DNA of 64,000 nucleotides from Limosilactobacillus fastidiosus (GCF_014145505.1 NZ_JACIUZ010000025.1:1-64000); one strand, 5' to 3'; positions 8,256 through 16,411 are shown, counted from the stretch's first letter. Notes: generated by a model not told the origin, from the sequence alone. Numbers and translations: made by a program.

Positions 8256-9512
8256 ATGAAGTCAATGTCCAAAAACGTCCCGTTAATTATTGCCACCGTT
8301 GTTCTCGGTGTAATTGTCGGGATAAGTTCATTACTATTAAGTATTCTCTTGGACCTATCGGAAAAATACTTCCTTAACTTTGAGGAAACTAATAAGTTCC
8401 CTGTCGCTATCTTTATTGGTCCAGGACACCGGTTCATTTCTATTTTTATTGGGGCCGCAATTGCGGCAATTTCATGGTTTTTCTTGCAGCGAAAATTCCG
8501 TCCAGTAGGAATTAGCAAAGCGATTGAGGGAAAAACGATGCCTTTAGCAAAGACCATGATTCATGTCGTTACCCAAATCTTCTATGTTGGGACTGGGAAC
8601 TCCATCGGTCGTGAATTAGCCCCACGGGAAGCTGGTGCTGCAATTGCCCAAAAATGGGAACATCTCTTCGCTAATAACCGGTACTTAAAGCTTGATCCGG
8701 AAGACCAAAAAATGTTGATTGCTTGTGCTGCTGGAGCTGGTTTCTCAGGGGTATATATTGCTCCAATTACCGGGGCTGTTTTTGCGATCGAACTTCTTTA
8801 TAAAAAAGTTAATGCTCGAGTCGTATCCGTTAGTTTAACTATGTCTATCATTGCTACTTTAATCGGTTCAATCGTTAAGGGATATAAACCGTACTACTTA
8901 GTGGGTTCTAAAAATTTTCCGTCTCTACGAATTTTACCAATCGTAATTATTCTTGCCCCGCTTCTCGGCATTATTGGTTCCTACTTCAAACTAGGAGTCA
9001 AAAAAGCTAGTGCTAATCGGGCTGTTACCAAAAACGTCCTTTACCAACTACCATTAATGGGAATTATCACGGGCGCTATCGCCGCCTTTTACCCCCAAAT
9101 AATGGGAAATGGTCGGGGCTTAGCTCAATTAGCAATGAACACCACTACCATTAATAAGAGTGTTATCCTCGCCCTTCTCTTTGGCTTCGTGGCTAAGGCC
9201 GTGGTAACCATCTTTAGTATTAAATGCGGGGCTTATGGTGGTATCTTGACGCCCTCCATTTCCCTTGGTGCCGTGATCGGGGTTTTCTTGGGGATGGTTT
9301 ATGTTCAAATTATGCCCGGAGTGACCATTACCCAATGCGCTGTTCTCGGTGCGGCATACTTCCTTACTGCTTCCCAACAAGCCCCACTTATGTCAATGTT
9401 TATGCTCTTTGAAGTGTGTCATTTGAACTTTACCGCCTTTATTCCACTTGCCCTGGGAGTAGCATTATCAATTGCCGTCTCCCGATGGGTTAACGCGAAG
9501 TTAATTAAGTAA
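8256..9512 (+). CDS. CLC-family chloride channel / antiporter
   Basis: A 418-residue membrane protein with about 10 hydrophobic segments. CLC selectivity elements are recognisable: GNSIGRELAPREAGAA corresponds to the GREGP region with the gating Glu kept, and CGAYGGILTPSISLGAVIG corresponds to the GxFxP region. GRELAP rather than GREGP is common in one lactobacillar and actinobacterial branch, as I recall. I start at ATG 8256, because the frame back to 8055 overlaps thiE and lacks a ribosome site. No CBS domains are present, consistent with a short bacterial CLC. The transported ion cannot be read from the sequence. Confidence 0.88.
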   Translation: MKSMSKNVPLIIATVVLGVIVGISSLLLSILLDLSEKYFLNFEETNKFPVAIFIGPGHRFISIFIGAAIAAISWFFLQRKFRPVGISKAIEGKTMPLAKTMIHVVTQIFYVGTGNSIGRELAPREAGAAIAQKWEHLFANNRYLKLDPEDQKMLIACAAGAGFSGVYIAPITGAVFAIELLYKKVNARVVSVSLTMSIIATLIGSIVKGYKPYYLVGSKNFPSLRILPIVIILAPLLGIIGSYFKLGVKKASANRAVTKNVLYQLPLMGIITGAIAAFYPQIMGNGRGLAQLAMNTTTINKSVILALLFGFVAKAVVTIFSIKCGAYGGILTPSISLGAVIGVFLGMVYVQIMPGVTITQCAVLGAAYFLTASQQAPLMSMFMLFEVCHLNFTAFIPLALGVALSIAVSRWVNAKLIK

Positions 9513-9583
9513 CTTGATATTTGCTTATTATTAGCGAAACAGTTAAACTTAACTTTGCATCATGCTTAAAGGAGTCCAAAAAG

Positions 9584-9892
9584 ATGGCACATATTTACCT
9601 AATGGCTTTAATCGTCATTTTTATGATTGAAAGTTTCTTCGAAGTTAAATGGTTTGCTCAAATTCGTGATATTTTTCAACGTTCTGGAAGAATTACCCCA
9701 ACAAAGCGAGTTCAACGAGTTGTTAAAATCGAAACTCAGTGGAGTTGGTTCTCTTGGATCTTATTAATCCTGCTCTTTATTCTTCCTGAAATATACACCT
9801 TCCTTTTGATTTGTATCATTACCTTGATTGAAACAATCATTGTCTATGAGCTTTACAATGCTCGTAATTACGCTCAACAAATTAATAAGTAA
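9584..9892 (+). CDS. Small membrane protein, function unknown
   Basis: A 102-residue protein starting at ATG 9584 with AAAGGAG upstream. It has a hydrophobic N-terminal helix (about 2-18), a basic middle (SGRITPTKRVQRVVKIETQ) and two further hydrophobic helices (about 50-68 and 69-90). It lies 71 bp after the CLC gene on the same strand and may be cotranscribed. I do not recognise the family. Confidence 0.7.
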   Translation: MAHIYLMALIVIFMIESFFEVKWFAQIRDIFQRSGRITPTKRVQRVVKIETQWSWFSWILLILLFILPEIYTFLLICIITLIETIIVYELYNARNYAQQINK

Positions 9893-9896
9893 TAAT

Positions 9897-9938
9897 AAGG
9901 CCGCAGATTCACTTATTGAATCCGCGGCCTTTAGTTTT
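9897..9938. terminator. Bidirectional terminator between convergent genes
   Basis: AAGGCCGC-GATTCA pairs with TGAATC-GCGGCCTT around a CTTAT loop, with TTTAGTTTT on the plus side. It separates the small membrane protein gene (+) from the acetyltransferase gene (-). Confidence 0.85.
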
Positions 9939-9941
9939 ACC

Positions 9942-10484
9942 TTATTCCCCAACTAATGCATGGTTCTTTGTTAGTAATTCGTAAACGTAAGAAAGTTCTG
10001 TTGGGCGATATGCCCCTGGCATTGTCCCTACCTTTTGAAAGCCATTCTTTTCAGCGATATGTTGCATAACAAGATTATTTTCATTAGTACTGAGACGAAT
10101 TGACTTTACATCTGGACGGTTCTTCTCTAAATAATCAATCACACTAATAAAAAGCTTTGATGCATAGCCCTTACCAGCATGGCTCGAATGGATTGCTACT
10201 CGGTGGATAGTAACATAATCATCCGTATTTATTAACCATTTTCCGTTAATATGATCATAAACATGATCCGGCGAATTAACAATGGCAACTGCCCCCACAG
10301 TCATTCCGTCATCTGACTTAACCAGGTATGCATATCCATTATCAATATCTTCTTGAATATGCTGAACATTAGGATAATCCCCCTGCCATTGATCGACCCC
10401 TCGTTCGGCTAATTGGTTGCGCCCGTCACGAAGGATTTCCAAGATGGTTGCTAAATCTTTTTGCTTTGCCTTCCGAATCATCAT
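9942..10484 (-). CDS. GNAT-family N-acetyltransferase
   Basis: About 180 residues with the GNAT fold. The acetyl-CoA loop is IHSSHAGKGYASKLFISVID (Q/RxxGxG/A variant HAGKGYA), followed by a C-terminal AEKNGFQKVG β-bulge motif typical of GNATs. The substrate is unknown. Start choice is uncertain: ATG 10499, 10493, 10484 and 10481 are all in frame, and GGGGATGAG favours 10484 or 10481. It is a single gene between a terminator and the Asp23 operon promoter region. Confidence 0.85.
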   Translation of the reverse strand: MMIRKAKQKDLATILEILRDGRNQLAERGVDQWQGDYPNVQHIQEDIDNGYAYLVKSDDGMTVGAVAIVNSPDHVYDHINGKWLINTDDYVTIHRVAIHSSHAGKGYASKLFISVIDYLEKNRPDVKSIRLSTNENNLVMQHIAEKNGFQKVGTMPGAYRPTELSYVYELLTKNHALVGE

Positions 10485-10596
10485 TTTTCTCATCCCCATT
10501 TCGAAATAGAATCAAACAAATTATACAACAAATCCCATCCTTTTGTTAATTTTATCCGCTACCTATAACCAAATATGAAGAATCGATGATCACCTG

Positions 10597-10613
10597 TATA
10601 AGAAATTCTTATA
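10597..10613. promoter_or_regulatory. Palindrome upstream of the Asp23 operon
   Basis: TATAAGAA-A-TTCTTATA is a perfect 8+1+8 palindrome in the 200-bp divergent region between the acetyltransferase and amaP. It is a possible operator; no regulator is adjacent. Confidence 0.35.
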
Positions 10614-10706
10614 TCAGTTTGTAATCTAATGTAAAGCCCTTTCATTCATGGTAAAGTTAAGATACACAAAAACAAAGCCCGTAATAACGAAAGGAGTGAT
10701 GTTTTA

Positions 10707-11252
10707 ATGGCTAATTGGAAAAAGTGGTGGATAACTTTGACAATGTTAATTCAAGGGTTAATCGGGGGAATAGTAATCCTCCTCTGGATTTTCCGTCATG
10801 AACCCTGGACACTAGAACTGAACCGTTGGCTGTTAACCACCCCTGGACAATATACCATCATTGGTTTAGCTAGTTATATCATCTTGATGGCAATTATCGT
10901 AATGGGGAGTTCAATCTTCCGGCCAACAACGAGTAAGCAATTAATAATTGCCCGTAATGGTGCCCGACATATTTCGGTTGACAGAGCTGCAGTTGAAAAA
11001 AGTATCTGTCTTAGCTTATCCAGCTTTGGTTTATATAATCCAACAGCCAAGGTTAAGCTGCTAAAAAACCGTCAGGAAGCTGATGTTACTGTTACGGGGA
11101 TGCTTTCAACTCATTCAAACCCAGAACTGTTGAAAACTTCTTTAACCGACGCAATTGAAAATGACTTACAGACTAATTTTACCATTGGTCTGCGGAAGCT
11201 TCAGGTAAAACTTGAACCGTATAATTACAAAAAAACTGTTATTGTCGTTTAA
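10707..11252 (+). CDS. amaP: Alkaline shock response membrane anchor AmaP
   Basis: A 181-residue protein with two N-terminal membrane helices (about 8-27 and 48-68) and a cytoplasmic Asp23-like C-terminal region containing ISVDRAAVEKSICLSLSSF. In Staphylococcus AmaP anchors Asp23 to the membrane. The order amaP - DUF2273 - asp23 supports the call. A strong GAAAGGAGTG site precedes ATG. It is the first gene of the operon. Confidence 0.88.
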   Translation: MANWKKWWITLTMLIQGLIGGIVILLWIFRHEPWTLELNRWLLTTPGQYTIIGLASYIILMAIIVMGSSIFRPTTSKQLIIARNGARHISVDRAAVEKSICLSLSSFGLYNPTAKVKLLKNRQEADVTVTGMLSTHSNPELLKTSLTDAIENDLQTNFTIGLRKLQVKLEPYNYKKTVIVV

Positions 11253-11272
11253 TCCTAAAAGGAGGAACTAAA

Positions 11273-11464
11273 ATGAAACTCGTCCTTATTGGTGCAATCA
11301 CCGGATTAGTACTTAGTATTAGCTGGATTATTTGGGGCTTTGGGGCAGCATTAGCCATCCTTTTGACTACTGCTATCTTTGCTCTAATTGGACTAGCACT
11401 CGACCTCAGCGGTTTCTCATTCAAAAAAATCGTTAACAAATTAAGCGCTAAACTTGCTGAATAA
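11273..11464 (+). CDS. DUF2273 small membrane protein
   Basis: A 63-residue protein made of two adjacent hydrophobic helices and a short basic tail (KKIVNKLSAKLAE). Its size and position between amaP and asp23 match the DUF2273 family found in Asp23 operons. AAAGGAGG precedes ATG; spacing is 20 bp on either side. Its molecular role is unknown. Confidence 0.82.
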   Translation: MKLVLIGAITGLVLSISWIIWGFGAALAILLTTAIFALIGLALDLSGFSFKKIVNKLSAKLAE

Positions 11465-11484
11465 TTTCTAAGGAGGAATTAATT

Positions 11485-11886
11485 ATGACTACTACAAACA
11501 CTAATTTAAACTCAACTAAAGCAACTGTTGATCAACACTTAACATTCGATGACAGCGTAATTGAAAAGATCGCTGGGATTACAGCTACTCGCGTCCCGGG
11601 AATTATTTCTCTAGATGGCAATATGTTTTCAGAATTTGCCGACAAGGTTTCTTCCAATAGTAATATGACTAAAGGAATTAATGCCGACGTTGGTGAGAAA
11701 CAAGTTGCCATCAAAATGGACGCAACGATTGAATATGGTAAAAGTGCTCCAGAAATCTTTGACGCTGTCTGTAAAGAAGTGGAAAATGCCTTAGAGAAAA
11801 TGACCGGACTAAAACTAGTTAAGTTTGAACTTCACGTTAATGATGTTAAAACTCGTGAAGAAATGAAAAAGAATGACGATAAATAG
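11485..11886 (+). CDS. Asp23/Gls24-family envelope stress protein
   Basis: A 133-residue Asp23 protein. Segments typical of the family are VIEKIAGITATRVPGIISLDG near the N-terminus, the acidic repeat VAIKMDATIEYGKSAPEIFD, and VKFELHVNDVKTREE at the end. It is soluble, abundant in relatives, and tethered by AmaP; it is linked to cell-envelope stress. AAGGAGGA precedes ATG. It is the last gene of the operon. Confidence 0.92.
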   Translation: MTTTNTNLNSTKATVDQHLTFDDSVIEKIAGITATRVPGIISLDGNMFSEFADKVSSNSNMTKGINADVGEKQVAIKMDATIEYGKSAPEIFDAVCKEVENALEKMTGLKLVKFELHVNDVKTREEMKKNDDK

Positions 11887-11898
11887 TTAGCCTTTCGA

Positions 11899-11988
11899 AT
11901 AGGCTCTGGGATATAAATAGGTTTTCAGTACTTGGCAATAAAGCCAAACATTGAAGACCTATTTATGCTTGTGGGGCGCGAGAAATTG
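11899..11988. repeat. Hairpin-rich intergenic element
   Basis: AAATAGGTTTTCA (about 11916) pairs with TGAAGACCTATTT (about 11953), with an inner TTGGC / GCCAA stem. It is flanked by CTCTGGGATA and by CTTGTGGGGCG. It may terminate asp23 (+) or tpiA (-), but lacks a clean T tract. The layout resembles repeated extragenic elements of lactobacilli; a similar TGGGAxA head occurs near 16450. Confidence 0.4.
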
Positions 11989-12001
11989 CTTCCCCTTTAT
12001 A

Positions 12002-12781
12002 TTACTTTTTTTCTTCTTTTATGGTTAATTGAGCATTAGAAATCATTTTAAGAAAATTATCCAAATCTAAGCTGGCTCGGCCAATTAAGACCCCGTCAAT
12101 ATCAGGTTTATCAACGATATCCTTAATATTATTCGGATTAACACTTCCCCCATACAAAATCCGAATCTTATCAGCAATCTCGTAACTATAGTATTCAGCA
12201 ATCGTCTGCCGAATTAACCGGCATCCTTCTTCCGCTAAGGTTGGGTTAGCATGTTGTCCAGCCCCGACTGCCCAACTAGGTTCATACGAAATAACAACTT
12301 GCTTAATCTGGTCTAATGAAATTCCGTGAAGCACTGTCATTAATTGATGAAAAACATAATGAATTTCGTTGTTAACTACCTGTTGAACCATTGTTTCATC
12401 AGTACAAATGATTGGGGTAACTCCTCGTTGAAGGGCAGCTTGGACCTTTTGATGAACGTTTTCATTCGTCTCACCAAATAATCGCCGTCGTTCAATATGC
12501 CCTAGCATCACGTATGACACTCCTGCATCTGAAAGTCCTCGAAGGCTAATTTCGCCAGTATACGGGCCTGAGTATTCCGCAGCGGCATTCTGAGCAATAA
12601 TCTTCAAACCAGATTTTCCAGCAGCCTCAACCATACTAGGAAGAGCAAACGCCTGAGCCGCAATTCCAACTTCCATCTTGTTAGGATCTGGTAATTTTGA
12701 CTTAATCTGATTAACAAAGTCAACTGATTCCCTCACGTTTTTGTGCATTTTCCAATTGGCAACGATGAATGGTTTTCGCAT
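12002..12781 (-). CDS. tpiA: Triosephosphate isomerase, divergent paralogue type
   Basis: A 259-residue TIM barrel. Catalytic residues are kept: Lys11 in NWKMH, His95 in LGHIERR, Glu167 in YEPSWAVGAG. GHIERRRLFGE replaces the usual GHSERR, and loop 6 reads PSWAVGAG rather than PVWAIGTG, so this is not the standard glycolytic tpiA sequence. It stands alone rather than next to gap, pgk or eno. It is either a second isomerase or one with a changed role. GAAAGGG precedes ATG. Confidence 0.82.
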   Translation of the reverse strand: MRKPFIVANWKMHKNVRESVDFVNQIKSKLPDPNKMEVGIAAQAFALPSMVEAAGKSGLKIIAQNAAAEYSGPYTGEISLRGLSDAGVSYVMLGHIERRRLFGETNENVHQKVQAALQRGVTPIICTDETMVQQVVNNEIHYVFHQLMTVLHGISLDQIKQVVISYEPSWAVGAGQHANPTLAEEGCRLIRQTIAEYYSYEIADKIRILYGGSVNPNNIKDIVDKPDIDGVLIGRASLDLDNFLKMISNAQLTIKEEKK

Positions 12782-12882
12782 AGTTTCAACCCTTTCTATT
12801 TGTATTCTTCCGTCTATTTAACTACTTATATTTTACAATTATATTGTTGCTAAAGAAAGCATGCCGTATAAAAAGACCAAAA

Positions 12883-12912
12883 GAAGAGACTGAACTAAAT
12901 ATCAGCCTCTTC
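12883..12912 (-). terminator. Terminator after aminotransferase gene
   Basis: On the minus strand GAAGAGGCTGA pairs with TCAGTCTCTTC, one mismatch or wobble, followed by TTTTGG and later TTTTT. It lies 15 bp after the aminotransferase stop. Confidence 0.8.
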
Positions 12913-12926
12913 CTTGTAAAATCTTC

Positions 12927-14120
12927 TTATTCTTTATGTTCTAATGCCTGAGTTAACGCTTCACCAAGCCGCTTTAATCCTACTTTGATTTGATCCTCCT
13001 GCATATTAGAGTAGTTCAAACGGAAGGTTCCCGGTTGTGCCTTTCCAGCATAGAATGGATCACCAGGAACAAAGGCAACATCGTGTTCAAGACACTGTTT
13101 AAAGAGTTCAACTGTGTCGTTAACCCCTGGTACTTCAACCCATAAGAACATTCCACCTTCCGGATCAGTATACTTAACATTCTTTGGGAAGTACTTCTTA
13201 ATCCCTTCAATCATTAATTGCTTGCGTTTACCATAAAGATTACTAATTTCTTTAACGTGGGCATCAACATCATTTTCCTTAAAGAATTCGGTAACGACAT
13301 ATTGGACCAAGTTATCCGTATGAAGATCCGCCGATTGTTTAAGGACCGTTAGTTTTTCAATTACCTTAGGATCAGCTACAAGCCAACCAAGGCGAAAACC
13401 TGGTGCAAGAATTTTAGAAAAAGTACTCATATAAAAGACCTTGCCAGCACGGTCAAATGACTTAACAGAAGGAACATGTTGACCAGCAAAGCGGATGTCA
13501 CCATAAGGGTTATCTTCAAGAACCGGTACATCATATTTTGCTGCTAGCTCTGCAAATTTCTTTCGTCGGTCAGCTGGCATTGTTCGTCCCGTAGGATTTT
13601 GGAAATTAGGAACTGTATAAATTAAAGCGGTTTCCGGATGCTGCTTGAGCGCTTCTTCCAAAGCATCCATTTTCATGCCATCTTCATCCATCGGCACACT
13701 GACAAAGTTAGCTCCATAGGAACGGAAAACATCCAAAGCACAAAGGTAAGTTGGTTCTTCTACAAGAACCGTGTCCCCAGGATTAACAAACGCTTTCCCA
13801 ACCAGATCAATTGCCTGTTCAGAACCGGTCGTTACCATTACGTTTTCAAGACTGGCTTCGACATTTTCTTTTTCTTTAACGCGCTTCAGGATTAGCTCAC
13901 GAAGCTCAGTAACACCTTTTGCAGCACCATACTGAAGTGCTTGACGACCGTGTTCAGCATAAACCTTATCGGTCGCTTTTTTCATCCGTTCTACAGGAAA
14001 TAATTCAGGAGCTGGTAAACCACCCGCAAATGAAATAATCTTCGGATCAGCAGCTGCCTTTAAGATTGCCCCAACAGCATCTGTACCGTCAGCAGGAACT
14101 CTTTTAGAAAATTTAAACAT
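12927..14120 (-). CDS. PLP-dependent class I/II aminotransferase (2-aminoadipate / aromatic type)
   Basis: A 397-residue fold-type I aminotransferase of the MocR-like stand-alone group. It has a YGAAKGVTELRELI substrate-entrance segment, NFQNPTGRTMP (PLP-ring Asn region), EDNPYGDIRF, and the Schiff-base Lys236 in STFSKILAPGFRLGW. Relatives transfer amino groups from aromatic, branched-chain or 2-aminoadipate substrates; the exact substrate is not clear. I start at ATG 14120 (GGAGTGG upstream); the frame extends further but lacks a ribosome site. It is divergent from the T-box leader. Confidence 0.9.
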   Translation of the reverse strand: MFKFSKRVPADGTDAVGAILKAAADPKIISFAGGLPAPELFPVERMKKATDKVYAEHGRQALQYGAAKGVTELRELILKRVKEKENVEASLENVMVTTGSEQAIDLVGKAFVNPGDTVLVEEPTYLCALDVFRSYGANFVSVPMDEDGMKMDALEEALKQHPETALIYTVPNFQNPTGRTMPADRRKKFAELAAKYDVPVLEDNPYGDIRFAGQHVPSVKSFDRAGKVFYMSTFSKILAPGFRLGWLVADPKVIEKLTVLKQSADLHTDNLVQYVVTEFFKENDVDAHVKEISNLYGKRKQLMIEGIKKYFPKNVKYTDPEGGMFLWVEVPGVNDTVELFKQCLEHDVAFVPGDPFYAGKAQPGTFRLNYSNMQEDQIKVGLKRLGEALTQALEHKE

Positions 14121-14287
14121 AATTACCACTCCTTGTTTTCTAATCATTTTGTAATTGTTGAGTAGTTTACAATACAAATTCTAACTTGTGAACCCCCTAT
14201 TAGAATAAATAGTTATTTCAACGGATTAGCAAGATTATTTCTACATATAAATGCACAATAACAAGTCAAATAAATTTATTTTGGTTG

Positions 14288-14316
14288 TTGACAAATTAAA
14301 ATTTAATGAGTAGAAT
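14288..14316 (+). promoter_or_regulatory. Sigma-A promoter of the T-box transcript
   Basis: TTGACA (14288-14293), a 17-bp spacer, and TAGAAT (14311-14316). The expected start near 14323 puts the whole T-box leader in the transcript. Confidence 0.9.
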
Positions 14317-14322
14317 GTGAAG

Positions 14323-14598
14323 CATCAAATGTAAACACGTTAATGATCTTGAACAGGAAACAGTTTAGCTAACTAGTTCAGAGACTTAGTGGTTGGTGTG
14401 AACTAAGCATGGTTAGTTAATATTAAATCCCCTGTGAATTGGCTCCTGAATTAAGTAAGGCTTGCCTGGCTGCCAACCATTACCCTGGCTCCAGATACTT
14501 CTTGTCTGGTATAAGGTGGACTATTTCTCCATAAATGAAGGTGGTACCGCGGCAACGTCGCCCTTCAAGCATAATTAATTTATGCTTGGGGGGTTTTT
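14323..14598 (+). promoter_or_regulatory. T-box leader (tRNA-sensing riboswitch)
   Basis: Stem I has AGAGAC at 14380 and the distal-loop GGTTGGTG (14391-14398) closed by CTTAG/CTAAG. ACAG/CTGT closes the top of the specifier loop, whose 3' side reads GAA-TTG-G with the candidate specifier TTG (Leu) at 14439-14441. Shifting the frame would give ATT (Ile). The T-box sequence AATGAAGGTGGTACCGCGG spans 14534-14552, and its UGGU bulge fits a tRNA with discriminator A, which disfavours Trp. The antiterminator competes with the terminator below. The regulated genes are the small ORF and the hydratase. Confidence 0.93.
14561..14598 (+). terminator. T-box terminator
   Basis: AAGCATAA (14567-14574) pairs with TTATGCTT (14580-14587), extended by CCC/GGG, followed by TTTTTG. 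It is mutually exclusive with the GGTGGTACCGCG antiterminator. Confidence 0.88.
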
Positions 14599-14635
14599 GT
14601 TTACTTTGAAATTTACTTTAAGTGTGGTGAGGATC

Positions 14636-14767
14636 ATGAAAGATAGTGATATTAGCGACATTAGTGACATTAATGATATTCAAAAAGAAATTATAATTAA
14701 TAACGATTCTCACCAGTGTTGGCAATTTGATGGTGATGAGAATCATAAGGAAAATTTGGAGGAATGA
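14636..14767 (+). CDS. Small acidic ORF between T-box and hydratase
   Basis: A 43-codon frame starting at ATG 14636 with GGTGAGG upstream and ending 3 bp before the hydratase start. It encodes an acidic peptide with the repeat DISDISDINDI and a tail containing CWQFDGDEN. The frame is open upstream into the terminator, but that part is unlikely to be translated. It may be a small protein or a coupling leader for the hydratase. I recognise no family. Confidence 0.4.
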   Translation: MKDSDISDISDINDIQKEIIINNDSHQCWQFDGDENHKENLEE

Positions 14768-14770
14768 ATT

Positions 14771-15562
14771 ATGACAACTTTAACCACTAATCAAAAAGAA
14801 TTTGCTGAAGCCCTTTACAACGCTGATTTAACCGGTAACCCCTTAGTTGAAGCTGAGTGGAAAGGCGTTGTAGAAGATGATGACACTGCCTACGCCGTCC
14901 AAGATGAAGTCATGAAACTTAAAGGAGTTCCGGTTGGCGGCTATAAGGTATCACTTACAAGTAAGCAAACCCAGGATATGTTTGCTGCTAATTCACCCTT
15001 ATATGGCCAACAGGTTAACCGTAAGTTTCTCCCTGCTCCATCAACCGTCAGTTTAAGTGACTTAATGGATCCATTAGTTGAAGTTGAGCTTGCCTTTCGG
15101 GCAACTGAGGATTTGACTAGTGAAGATTCACTGGAAGACCTTTTAAGAAAAACAACGGTTGCCGGTGCGCTTGAAGTTCCTGACTCCCGCTTTAAGGACT
15201 GGTTCCCAAGCCTCGGCAAATATAATGTGATGGCAGACTGCGCTGTTGGTGGCTTAGTCGTTTACGGAAAAGAAGTTCCTTCAACCAATGTCTTTTCCGA
15301 TGTTGCCGACGTTGCTACCGTTAACGCGAAATTATTCTTTAATGATGATAAATTAGATGAAGGTAACTCTAAAGAAGTTCTTGGAAACCCGCTTAAATCT
15401 CTCCAATGGTTAGTTGGTAAACTTGAAGAACAAGGTAAGCAGTTTAAACAAGGTCAGTTAGTTTCTTCCGGGACCTTTGTTTTACCACCTTACCTTAAGA
15501 AAGGCCATTGGCAAGTTAAGTTTGACCATGATCTTGGTAACGTTGATTTAACCGTTAACTAG
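14771..15562 (+). CDS. 2-keto-4-pentenoate hydratase / FAH-superfamily protein
   Basis: A 263-residue protein like MhpD. It has VGGYKVSLTSKQTQDMF (GYKIGLTS motif, residues about 56-72), the metal ligands in PLVEVELAF (E-x-E), LEVPDSRFKDW, and VSSGTF near the C-terminus. The family hydrates 2-hydroxypentadienoate or decarboxylates 2-oxo acids in aromatic meta-cleavage; lactobacilli lack that pathway, so the real substrate is unclear. T-box control ties it to the supply of one amino acid. GGAGG lies 9 nt before ATG. Confidence 0.85.
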   Translation: MTTLTTNQKEFAEALYNADLTGNPLVEAEWKGVVEDDDTAYAVQDEVMKLKGVPVGGYKVSLTSKQTQDMFAANSPLYGQQVNRKFLPAPSTVSLSDLMDPLVEVELAFRATEDLTSEDSLEDLLRKTTVAGALEVPDSRFKDWFPSLGKYNVMADCAVGGLVVYGKEVPSTNVFSDVADVATVNAKLFFNDDKLDEGNSKEVLGNPLKSLQWLVGKLEEQGKQFKQGQLVSSGTFVLPPYLKKGHWQVKFDHDLGNVDLTVN

Positions 15563-15573
15563 GGGGTGACCAT

Positions 15574-15606
15574 ATGAAATTCGGTAATTGTTCACAATCC
15601 TACTAA
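15574..15606 (+). CDS. Ten-residue ORF with strong ribosome site (doubtful)
   Basis: AGGGGGTGACC overlaps the hydratase stop and is followed by ATG 15574 and a 10-codon frame (MKFGNCSQSY). The ribosome site is much better than expected for noise. It may be the truncated start of a lost gene or a micropeptide. Confidence 0.25.
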   Translation: MKFGNCSQSY

Positions 15607-15621
15607 GCATCATAATCTTGT

Positions 15622-15658
15622 AAAAAGCTCTCACGACAGGTTTGTCGTGAGAGCTTTT
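15622..15658. terminator. Bidirectional terminator between hydratase and msrA
   Basis: AAAAGCTCTCACGAC pairs perfectly with GTCGTGAGAGCTTTT around AGGTTT. A and T runs on both sides let it serve both convergent genes. Confidence 0.93.
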
Positions 15659-15664
15659 GTGATC

Positions 15665-16195
15665 TTAATTTTTATTCTTCCAATGTTCTCGCTTAAATTG
15701 CTCCCGACCACCTGCTTCTTCAAGGGCATAGCGTTGCGGATCCTTTTTATAGAAATTTTGATGATAATCTTCAGCAGGATAAAACGGCTTAGCATCCTCA
15801 ATTTGAGTAACAATTTTATCATTACCAAATTGCCCACTAGCCTGGAGGGTCGCCTTTGACTTTTCAGCAATTTCACGTTGTTGGGGACTATTAACAAAAA
15901 TTACTGGACGATAGTTATCCCCACGATCCTGAAACTGTCCCATCGCGTCTGTTGGGTCTGTTTGATGCCAATAAATTGTTACCAAGTCATCATATGAAAT
16001 AACATCTGGATCAAAGGTAATCTTTACCGCCTCCGTATGACCAGTTTTGCCTGAACATACCTCTTCATAAGTAGGGGAAGGAACATGTCCCCCCGTATAC
16101 CCAGAAACAACTGATTTAATTCCCGGATAGGTATCAAACGGTTCAACCATGCACCAGAAACACCCGCCGGCAAAGATTGCTGTGTCTAAACTCAT
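15665..16195 (-). CDS. msrA: Peptide-methionine (S)-S-oxide reductase
   Basis: Repairs oxidised methionine. It has 176 residues with the catalytic motif [11 protein letters not shown] (Cys12 nucleophile, Cys15 also present), [27 protein letters not shown], and [22 protein letters not shown] is also typical of MsrA. It is a single gene; no fused MsrB is seen here. Confidence 0.95.
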   Translation of the reverse strand: MSLDTAIFAGGCFWCMVEPFDTYPGIKSVVSGYTGGHVPSPTYEEVCSGKTGHTEAVKITFDPDVISYDDLVTIYWHQTDPTDAMGQFQDRGDNYRPVIFVNSPQQREIAEKSKATLQASGQFGNDKIVTQIEDAKPFYPAEDYHQNFYKKDPQRYALEEAGGREQFKREHWKNKN

Positions 16196-16411
16196 TTATA
16201 TCAACCTCTTTCTTACTCTAGCAAGGGATCTAGAGTTCCAAAATTATTAGTAAAATCCGAGAAACTACCGACAAAATACTAGAAAATGACGAAAATTTGC
16301 TACCATTTAAAAGCTATCTAAAATTATTTTAAAGGTCAAAAAAGCAAATTGGTATAGTTTCAAATTGATGATATTCTACCATACAATAAATAAAATTAAA
16401 AATAAATGAGA

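Noticed and set aside
14123-14177. N-terminal extension of the aminotransferase
   Set aside because: No ribosome site; ATG 14120 has GGAGTGG and begins at the conserved N-terminus.
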